Assembly (NCBI GenBank): GCA_018817905.1
Contig: JAHISS010000135.1
Span: 1-7,276, forward strand
Origin: Nanobdellota archaeon
Lineage (GTDB): Archaea; Nanobdellota; Nanobdellia; Pacearchaeales; GW2011-AR1
Length of the DNA stretch: 7,276 nt
Direction: 5' to 3'
The notes under the pieces are model-generated. The model was not told the origin of the DNA, did no database searches, and worked only from the letters and a program-made list of their open reading frames with translations. Shown here piece by piece: positions 1-4,501 of this stretch (position 1 is its first letter; each line of letters opens with the position of its first letter). The position numbers and the translations under genes are program-made.

Positions 1-39
1 GAAAGTCTTTTCGAATTTTTCTCAGGAAGTCAGAACAAT

Positions 40-60
40 TTTGGAGGATAAACCTCCAAA
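40..60. repeat. Perfect 8-bp inverted repeat with 5-base loop
   Basis: TTTGGAGG (40-47) and CCTCCAAA (53-60) are perfect complements around ATAAA. The repeat lies beyond the end of the 86-residue membrane protein gene. It could fold in a transcript as a terminator-like or processing hairpin, but it has no T-run on either side, so the role is open. Confidence 0.4.
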
Positions 61-79
61 TTCTTAATAAAGGAGCCAA

Positions 80-103
80 CTGTCAAAACTGTTTGAGTGA
101 CAG
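80..103. repeat. 6-bp inverted repeat
   Basis: CTGTCA (80-85) and TGACAG (98-103) flank a 12-base loop. It lies between the 8-bp repeat and the end of the membrane protein gene. A paired stem with 40-60 could form a small structured 3' region, but such short repeats also occur by chance. Confidence 0.25.
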
Positions 104-128
104 AATTAGTCGGATCTATGTGGCGAGG

Positions 129-389
129 TCAAGTTATTAATAGCTTGAATCCCTTTAAGTTGTTCCTTCTGATTGAAACAAAAGCAAATAATGAAAATAT
201 TAAAGTAATAAGACAGAGGGGCATAATAACATAGACAAGTAATCCGCCAGCTAAAAGTCCGACAAAGATTATAGCAATGCCCCATACACCTAGAGTCAGT
301 AGTAGTAGTAAATCAATAATGCCAAGGATTCCTGCAATAACTGATAAAACAAATGTTGTGGTTGCGAGTTTGGAAGTTTTAATTATCAT
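129..389 (-). CDS. Small multi-pass membrane protein, DUF4190-like (86 aa)
   Basis: Unknown function; probably an integral membrane protein. The sequence starts with a short polar head (MIIKTSKLA), then hydrophobic stretches at about residues 11-35, 37-52 and 53-72, and ends in a basic segment with SIRRNNLKG. The order 'KTSKLA, hydrophobic helices, basic RRNN-LKG' resembles the DUF4190 type of small membrane protein, but this is from memory of the family pattern and is not certain. Its ATG overlaps the stop of the gene before it by four bases (ATGA), so the two are probably co-translated. The upstream neighbour starts with a similar KTSKLA motif, so the pair may be diverged tandem copies. It ends soon after the basic segment, where related proteins often have another helix, so it could be shortened. 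The stop is TGA. Confidence 0.6.
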   Translation of the reverse strand: MIIKTSKLATTTFVLSVIAGILGIIDLLLLLTLGVWGIAIIFVGLLAGGLLVYVIMPLCLITLIFSLFAFVSIRRNNLKGFKLLIT

Positions 390-718
390 ATAAAAAGACC
401 AGCAGTAGAAAATTTAGATATGCCATATATCATAAATATCAATATTGTTAAAGAAATAATGCTCGAGATTATGATGCTGGTTAATCCTTTTTGTTTCTTG
501 GTTATTACTTGGTAAATAGCGAATGGTAATATGATTAAGGAAACCGAAGATAAAAGTACTGCCAAAATTATTAAAATTAAAATTATCATAATACCAGTTA
601 GTCCATGATTGCTAGATAGCACTGAAAAGACAACTGCAAAAAAGAGAATGGTCACTAAGATTAAGGCCATAACGAGATATAACATTATTTTTGCAAGCTT
701 GCTGGTTTTCTGTTTCAT
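386..718 (-). CDS. Small multi-pass membrane protein, possible tandem paralogue (110 aa)
   Basis: Unknown function; predicted integral membrane protein. The chosen start is the ATG at 718, giving MKQKTSKLAK. The frame stays open to an ATG at 781, but that start would run 35 bases into the end of rpsB and add a polar, non-homologous head. The 718 start matches the KTSKLA opening of the next gene. Hydrophobic stretches lie at about residues 11-32, 40-68 and 80-100, with a basic TKKQKG segment between the last two, as in DUF4190-like proteins. It lies 28 bases after rpsB and overlaps the 86-residue gene by ATGA, so it is probably transcribed with uS2. No ribosome binding site is evident. Nothing ties it to ribosome function other than position. 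Confidence 0.55.
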   Translation of the reverse strand: MKQKTSKLAKIMLYLVMALILVTILFFAVVFSVLSSNHGLTGIMIILILIILAVLLSSVSLIILPFAIYQVITKKQKGLTSIIISSIISLTILIFMIYGISKFSTAGLFI

Positions 719-746
719 GTTTATAGATGTTAAATTATTCTTTTGT

Positions 747-1610
747 TTACTTTGGCGGAACCAAGTTATCCCAGTTGTCAACCCACTCTGAGATTGGCGG
801 GACTTTTGATTTTAGTTTTCTTTTTTCAACGTAGATTTTCGCTAAGAGGTAGAAAATAAATCCAAGTGATTTTGAACTTTTGTTGTTTCCAGGGATTACT
901 TGGTCTACGCCCATTGCATAATTGTTTGTATCGCAGATTGCCATGACTGGAATTTTTGTTCGCTTGGCGTCGGTAAGGGCGGCCTTATCTGTCCATGGGT
1001 CGCAAATCAGCAAAAGTTCTGTTTCCATGAAATTTTCAAGATTTGGATTTGTTAAAATTCCGGCAGGATACTTTTTAATAAACGCCTTGATACCGGTTGT
1101 TTCAGAGAATAGTTCTACCGCCTTTGCTCCGGCTTCTCTTTTACAGACAACAATTATGTCCTCTGGTGCGTATTTTGACAGGTATTCTCCTGCTTGTTTT
1201 ATTTTTTCGTCGAGAAGTTCTGTGTTGAAAACAGCCAGGCTGTCTGCGCGCCTTTTGTAAACAAATGGTCTCATGTCTGGAGTTATTGCTCTGGTTCCCA
1301 AATGAATAGACGACTTCAGATAATCTTCTATTGGAGCAAGGGTTTCCTTTCCTTCTTCATCCTTTTCAGAAGGTTTTATTTTTGTTGTTTCTATTGACTT
1401 AGCTAATTTCTTTGCTTTTGCTTTTAGCTCTTCTAACTTTGTTTTTTTAGCAGGAGTTTTTTCTTTTGCTGCTTTCTTTGGCTTTTCTGTTATTTTTTCA
1501 ACTGCTTCTGCTATGGGCTCTTCTGCTTTTTCAATTCCTTCTGAAATTTTTTCAGAAACCGTCTCGACAACGTCTTCTGCTTTTTCCAAAATAGTTTTCT
1601 TTTTGGGCAT
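747..1610 (-). CDS. rpsB: Small-subunit ribosomal protein uS2 with long charged N-terminal extension (287 aa)
   Basis: uS2 is a component of the 30S ribosomal subunit. The uS2 core starts near residue 90 and shows the family's hallmarks: SIHLGTR at 101-107, an FVYKRRADSL segment at 116-125, PAGILTNPN at 182-190, CDPWTDKAAL at 203-212, and CDTNNYAMGVDQVIPGNNKSSKSL at 226-249. The archaeal protein is usually a little over 200 residues. The surplus here is an N-terminal region of about 90 residues rich in Lys, Glu and Ala (for example EKAEEPIAEAVEKI), probably helical or disordered. The archaeal order rpoK-eno-rpsB is kept, but a JAMM-like gene sits between eno and rpsB. A TATA-like box 25 bases before the ATG suggests its own leaderless transcript. 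The stop is TAA. The product assignment is secure; the role of the extension is unknown. Confidence 0.96.
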   Translation of the reverse strand: MPKKKTILEKAEDVVETVSEKISEGIEKAEEPIAEAVEKITEKPKKAAKEKTPAKKTKLEELKAKAKKLAKSIETTKIKPSEKDEEGKETLAPIEDYLKSSIHLGTRAITPDMRPFVYKRRADSLAVFNTELLDEKIKQAGEYLSKYAPEDIIVVCKREAGAKAVELFSETTGIKAFIKKYPAGILTNPNLENFMETELLLICDPWTDKAALTDAKRTKIPVMAICDTNNYAMGVDQVIPGNNKSSKSLGFIFYLLAKIYVEKRKLKSKVPPISEWVDNWDNLVPPK

Positions 1611-1631
1611 GTGTTGTTGAGAAAATCTGGG

Positions 1632-1646
1632 TTTTTAAGATTTTGT
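1632..1646 (-). promoter_or_regulatory. Probable TATA/BRE promoter of rpsB
   Basis: Read on the minus strand, an A-rich BRE-like ACAAAA is followed by a TATA-like CTTAAAAA centred about 25 bases before the rpsB ATG. This is the spacing expected if transcription starts at the start codon (a leaderless mRNA). No Shine-Dalgarno sequence is seen before rpsB. The region is AT-rich, so a chance match is possible. Confidence 0.4.
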
Positions 1647-1663
1647 GTTTGTAATAGAAGAAG

Positions 1664-2475
1664 TTAAATTCTCTTGCGTCTTAGGATAAAATAAACTAGG
1701 ACTAGAAGTGCTCCAAAAACAAAGAGAGATATGTTAACTGTCTGATTTAATTGTGAAGTTATATCTAATATGTAAATCCTGTCACTCCTTGCGAACTGGT
1801 AATTATTGATAAACTAAGGGCAATTAATGCTACCGTAGCGACTGCCTCCTCCAATTTTGATTTTTTCCTTCTTTTGTCTTTCATATTATCTGAAACTGGA
1901 ACGAACTTGTATCTTAGATTATACCTTTTTGCCAACTTCTCTAGCTCATCTTTGTCAGAATATTCATCATACGAACTAATTAACGTCTTGGCGGATTTGA
2001 GAAGGCGATCCCTTTTCAATAGGAGTTTATAAAAAAAATTTAATGAGGAATAGCTGGGCGATCGCTCTGATTTTGGAGTTTTTCTAGTTTTTCTCAAAAC
2101 AGTATATCCTTGTACTTCCCCCGTTTCTCTATCAGTTTGTGCGATTACCATGGTTCTCTCTTCAGCATCTTCCAAGAAACCGTCAACATCCCCACGGGAT
2201 GGTCTCCAATAAATGTCCCCTCTTTCCATTCTTCTTATATAATCCTTACTAAAAGGATGTGTATGAATGTGTGTATATTGTCTTCTCTCATGTTTTTTCC
2301 AAATTCCTCTTAAGTTTTTAACGTTTCCCCCTACTTGTTTTTCTCCCCTTTCTCTGGCAATATTAACAGGTTCTTCTCCGGGATATTTTGTCCAGGCATT
2401 TTCTAAGTGAGGATGCTCAGAACCCTAGATAATATCCTTCGGGCTTCTTTTATTGGATGTTTTTTTCTTTTTCAT
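1664..2475 (-). pseudogene. Likely full extent of a damaged membrane-anchored JAMM-like gene
   Basis: This is the extent I reconstruct for the gene whose ATG-initiated part is 1765-2229. An ATG at 2475 overlaps the eno stop by ATGA and opens a Lys-rich start (MKKKKTSNKRSPKDII). It then meets an in-frame TAG at 2425-2427. The same frame stays open for 219 codons after that TAG, with no ATG, GTG or TTG before 2229, although the HTHP motif (2254-2265) lies in this orphaned part. At the other end the frame stops at TAG 1765-1767 after one membrane helix. A -1 shift there opens 34 more codons (LDITSQLNQT, a helix of about 20 residues, then RRKRI) ending in TAA at 1664-1666. Two lesions in an otherwise coherent frame suggest a recently broken gene, sequence errors, or recoding. 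The lesions are read directly; the repair is inference. Confidence 0.5.
1765..2229 (-). CDS. JAMM/MPN-like protein fragment with C-terminal membrane helix (154 aa from first ATG)
   Basis: This is the part that can be translated from a standard start codon. It contains PSRGD at residues 10-14, followed by DGFLED, a likely strand with MVIAQ (27-31), and GEVQGYTVLRKT (37-48). The codons just upstream in the same frame encode THIHTHPF. Together HxHP and SxxD form the metal-binding pattern of JAMM/MPN (JAB) isopeptidases, although the gap of 18 residues between P and S is longer than usual and I cannot place the upstream catalytic Glu. Residues 49-110 are basic and polar. A membrane helix follows at about 127-145 and the protein ends SQGVTGFTY. 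JAMM enzymes typically remove ubiquitin-like modifiers, but that activity here is speculative. From this ATG the protein would lack its histidines, so the start is probably not functional. Confidence 0.5.
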   Translation of the reverse strand: MERGDIYWRPSRGDVDGFLEDAEERTMVIAQTDRETGEVQGYTVLRKTRKTPKSERSPSYSSLNFFYKLLLKRDRLLKSAKTLISSYDEYSDKDELEKLAKRYNLRYKFVPVSDNMKDKRRKKSKLEEAVATVALIALSLSIITSSQGVTGFTY

Positions 2476-3611
2476 TCATTCATCTCCCCTTCAATCTCCA
2501 CCAACCTCTTCAGCTTAACTTCCCGCCACTTCGTAGAAATTCCTGTTTTAATAAAATCTGCCCCGAAGCCGACTGCAAGGTCTGCTAATGCGTTGTCCAT
2601 TGTTTCGCCAGAGCGGTGTGAGAGAATTGTTTTTATGTTGTGCTTTTTGCAGAGCTTGAAAATTTCCGCGAGCTCGATGAGAGAGCCGTTTTGATTTGGT
2701 TTTATTATCATTGCGTTGATTGCTTTTGTTTTTATTGCTTTTTTTAAGCGAGAGATTTGAGTTGCTGTTAAGTCATCTCCCACGATTAAATGGGTTGGAG
2801 AGCGTTTGATTTTGCTGAAACCTTCAAAATCTTCTTCGTCGAGAGGGTCTTCGCAATAGAGAATGTTATAATCCTTGATTAAGGAGTTAATGTAGTGAAT
2901 TTGCGCTTGTTTGTTTAGGGTTTTATTTTTGTAAATGTAATCTCCATTTTTGAAGAAAGAAGAAGCTGCGACGTCCAAACCAATTCTGATATTTTTTTGT
3001 TTGGACAAGATTTCTAAAATTTGTTCGTTGTTTAGAGAAGTCTGCCAAGCGCCTTCGTCGTTTTTGTTTTTTGCTTTGAGTTTGTTTTTTAATTTTGTGT
3101 GGATCTGACTTATTGTTTTTACGTTTAATTTTATAGAATTTTCTTTTGGAATCAGTAAAAATTCTTGGAAAGTTGGCTTGTCCTTGTTGTGGCTATGCAG
3201 GCCGCCGCCGACAGCGTTTCCAACAGGAATTGGGATTTTTTTTGGTTTTTTAGTTAGGACTTGAAACAACTCAAGAGATTTTTCTTTTGCTAACGCCTTG
3301 AGGATTGCTGACTCGAGGGCGAAGAGAGCGTTGGCTCCGAATTGTTTTGCGTCTTTTAGTTTAAATCTTTTTTTAATTATCTCCTCAATGATTGATAAAT
3401 CGGAGAATTTGTTAACGGCAGCTTTGGAAAAGTTTAGACTGTTGATGTCTTTTACGCTCTGACTTAGGTTTTTACGATAACGCGGAGTTTCGTATTTTCC
3501 TGTTGATTTTCCTGACGGGGAAGATGCTTTTATTCCGTTGATTGAAACTTCTATTGTGGGCTCTTTTCGAGAATCGAGAATTTTTCTTGCATTGACTCTT
3601 TTTAGTAACAT
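2472..3611 (-). CDS. eno: Enolase (phosphopyruvate hydratase), compact form (379 aa)
   Basis: Catalyses 2-phosphoglycerate to phosphoenolpyruvate and water in glycolysis/gluconeogenesis, in the cytoplasm. The N-terminal domain has ARKILDSR (8-15) and the mobile loop PSGKSTG (32-38). The barrel keeps every catalytic and metal residue I can align: His139 (GGGLH), Glu150 (QEF), Glu186 (NDEGAW), Asp213 (DVAAS), Glu254 (CEDP), Asp279 (VGDD), Lys304 (MIIK), the HRS of SHRSGET at 332-334, and Lys355 (FIKTG). At 379 residues it is about 40-50 shorter than common enolases (about 420-435), with the losses spread over the N-terminal domain and the C-terminus. In the mobile loop, Lys35 replaces the usual Ala of SGAST. 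A TATA/BRE pair about 25 bases before the ATG supports this start. Its TGA overlaps an ATG of the next gene. Confidence 0.93.
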   Translation of the reverse strand: MLLKRVNARKILDSRKEPTIEVSINGIKASSPSGKSTGKYETPRYRKNLSQSVKDINSLNFSKAAVNKFSDLSIIEEIIKKRFKLKDAKQFGANALFALESAILKALAKEKSLELFQVLTKKPKKIPIPVGNAVGGGLHSHNKDKPTFQEFLLIPKENSIKLNVKTISQIHTKLKNKLKAKNKNDEGAWQTSLNNEQILEILSKQKNIRIGLDVAASSFFKNGDYIYKNKTLNKQAQIHYINSLIKDYNILYCEDPLDEEDFEGFSKIKRSPTHLIVGDDLTATQISRLKKAIKTKAINAMIIKPNQNGSLIELAEIFKLCKKHNIKTILSHRSGETMDNALADLAVGFGADFIKTGISTKWREVKLKRLVEIEGEMNE

Positions 3612-3632
3612 GATTAAATTAGGGAAGGAGAG

Positions 3633-3646
3633 TTTTTATGGGTTTT
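3633..3646 (-). promoter_or_regulatory. Probable TATA/BRE promoter of eno
   Basis: On the minus strand, BRE-like AAAACC is followed directly by TATA-like CATAAAAA, centred about 25 bases before the eno ATG. This fits a leaderless transcript and indicates that eno is transcribed independently of rpoK, which lies beyond an opposing gene pair. It forms a divergent pair with the promoter at 3673-3687. Confidence 0.5.
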
Positions 3647-3672
3647 GATGAATCGCCTGAAAAATTTTTATT

Positions 3673-3687
3673 AGAAAAGTTTAAATA
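3673..3687 (+). promoter_or_regulatory. Strong-looking TATA/BRE promoter of the plus-strand islet
   Basis: AGAAAAG (BRE-like, purine-rich) is followed directly by TTTAAATA, a near-ideal archaeal TATA box, centred about 25 bases before the ATG at 3709. That places the predicted transcription start on the ATG itself. It is the clearest promoter in the window and is the main evidence that the 75-residue gene is real. Confidence 0.65.
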
Positions 3688-3708
3688 AGGTAAATCAAGT
3701 CAATTTTT

Positions 3709-3936
3709 ATGGAATCATTAAATTTCACACAAGATGATCTAAGACAATTAGCTGTGAGTATCGCAGAATCTCAAATGGTTCAGTATGAAGAAGCAAATCC
3801 GCTAGTTCAGTTTAGAGAAGGTTATCAACTTTTACATGTTGCGGAAACAAATCTGATGTCTGCTAAAAGAGGGGGGGTTGATACTTCTGAACAAATAGCA
3901 AGATTGGAAAGACTGAAAACATTTGACAGAAAGTAA
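3709..3936 (+). CDS. Hypothetical small helical protein (75 aa)
   Basis: I do not recognise this protein. It has no membrane helix, signal peptide or cysteine. Nearly the whole length looks alpha-helical and charged: DDLRQLAVSIAESQ at 9-22, EGYQLLHVAETNLMSAKR at 37-54 and SEQIARLERLKTF at 60-72, with a possible turn at RGGVD. A helical-hairpin or small adaptor fold is possible but not shown. It is transcribed opposite to all its neighbours and sits between rpoK and eno. Support for a real gene comes from the well-spaced TATA/BRE promoter and balanced amino-acid use. A run of seven G at 3871-3877, odd in this AT-rich sequence, lies in the coding part. A second small gene follows after seven bases. 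Confidence 0.6.
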   Translation: MESLNFTQDDLRQLAVSIAESQMVQYEEANPLVQFREGYQLLHVAETNLMSAKRGGVDTSEQIARLERLKTFDRK

Positions 3937-3943
3937 AGGCAAC

Positions 3944-4102
3944 ATGGGTGGTTGTTATAATTCTAAATTTCCCAATATAAATTACAACAAAACAATAGCT
4001 CAATGTATCGCCCACAACCCAAGCCCTACCAAAAAGATTATTGATAACAATTGTCCATTAACCCGAGGCGAGCGAATTAGCGAGCAATTATTAAAGTTGT
4101 AA
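3944..4102 (+). CDS. Hypothetical 52-aa protein with three cysteines
   Basis: A short open frame from the ATG at 3944 to TAA at 4100-4102, just after the 75-residue gene and probably on the same mRNA. A weak ribosome binding site (AAAGG) overlaps the end of that gene. The product contains Cys4, Cys21, His24 and Cys37, including a CIAH pair, and ends in TRGERISEQLLKL, which looks like a genuine helical tail. Three Cys and one His could bind one zinc ion, but the spacing (16, 2, 12) matches no zinc ribbon I know. It converges on rpoK with 13 bases between the stops. It is short enough to be chance; amino-acid balance and position favour a real gene. No function can be given. Confidence 0.4.
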   Translation: MGGCYNSKFPNINYNKTIAQCIAHNPSPTKKIIDNNCPLTRGERISEQLLKL

Positions 4103-4114
4103 CAAAAGATAAAA
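4103..4114 (-). terminator. Possible U-rich terminator after rpoK
   Basis: On the minus strand, just after the rpoK stop, the sequence reads TTTTATCTTTTG. Archaeal transcripts often end at U-rich tracts without a stem. This tract lies in the convergent gap between rpoK and the 52-residue gene, where a terminator is expected. The run is interrupted, so support is weak. Confidence 0.25.
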
Positions 4115-4115
4115 C

Positions 4116-4490
4116 TTACTTCTCTTCGCCAGAATCCTCAGAATCTTCGGATTCTTCTTCATAGCCCTCGTTCACAAAGCCGATTTCCTTTGCGTCTTGG
4201 ACAATTTCCTTTTCAACTTCCTGCGCTTTCTCAATTATTTCTTCATCGGATAATCTTTCTTCTTTAATTGCGCCAAGCCGTTCTTTACTCTTTCTTGGGT
4301 TTGGTCTGCTTATTGCAATTGGCAATACGCCTTCTTGAAGTTCTAACTCTGCAATTTTCAAGGAGTCATACCTAATCTCTTTTAGTTTTTCTTCTGAAAC
4401 TTTTAGAAGTAGCGGAGCATCCATTGCAATTTGCAAAGCTCTTGCACCAATAATCCTTGCGATTTCATATTTTGTGAATTGTTGTTCCAT
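4116..4490 (-). CDS. rpoK: DNA-directed RNA polymerase subunit K (Rpb6/omega homologue) with acidic tail (124 aa)
   Basis: RpoK is a small subunit that helps assemble and stabilise archaeal RNA polymerase, matching eukaryotic Rpb6 and bacterial omega. The conserved core is TKYEIARIIGARALQIAM at residues 6-23, then DAPLLL at 24-29, and an ELELQEGVLPIAISRPNP stretch at 48-65. This closely follows the family pattern of arginine-containing 'ARIIGARALQ' and 'GxxPxxxxRP'. Archaeal RpoK is usually about 55-95 residues. Here about 55 extra C-terminal residues form a charged helix (EEIIEKAQEVEKEI) and a very acidic end (EEESEDSEDSGEEK). The gene follows rrp42 by 11 bases, so it should share its transcript. 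A TATA-like box inside the end of rrp42 could add a second promoter. The identity is firm; the tail's role is unknown. Confidence 0.93.
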   Translation of the reverse strand: MEQQFTKYEIARIIGARALQIAMDAPLLLKVSEEKLKEIRYDSLKIAELELQEGVLPIAISRPNPRKSKERLGAIKEERLSDEEIIEKAQEVEKEIVQDAKEIGFVNEGYEEESEDSEDSGEEK

Positions 4491-4501
4491 TGTATAGAAT
4501 T

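Noticed and set aside
3..140. Possible C-terminal end of a plus-strand gene entering from the left edge
   Set aside because: All three plus frames are open from the edge for 16, 21 and 45 codons, ending at 51, 67 and 140. None gives a product I can recognise, so no choice can be supported. The middle one (ending DKPPNS) reads most like protein but remains unproven.
719..781. Upstream start at 781 for the 110-residue membrane protein
   Set aside because: It would overlap rpsB by 35 bases and add a polar head unlike the paralogue; the ATG at 718 matches the KTSKLA opening of the next gene.
922..1397. Two overlapping plus-strand open frames (112 and 67 codons) opposite rpsB
   Set aside because: They mirror the uS2 coding sequence and have Phe/Ser-rich composition typical of an antisense reading.
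2407..2694. Plus-strand open frame of 95 codons opposite the end of eno
   Set aside because: Antisense to conserved enolase active-site coding sequence and the start of the JAMM-like gene.
3492..3519. GKST-type P-loop in the protein at 2472-3611
   Set aside because: The PSGKSTG sequence is the enolase mobile loop (usually PSGASTG) in its normal place, not a nucleotide-binding Walker A.
3646..3660. C/D box small RNA (TGATGA followed by CTGA)
   Set aside because: The two boxes are only about five bases apart, with no room for a guide and no second box pair.
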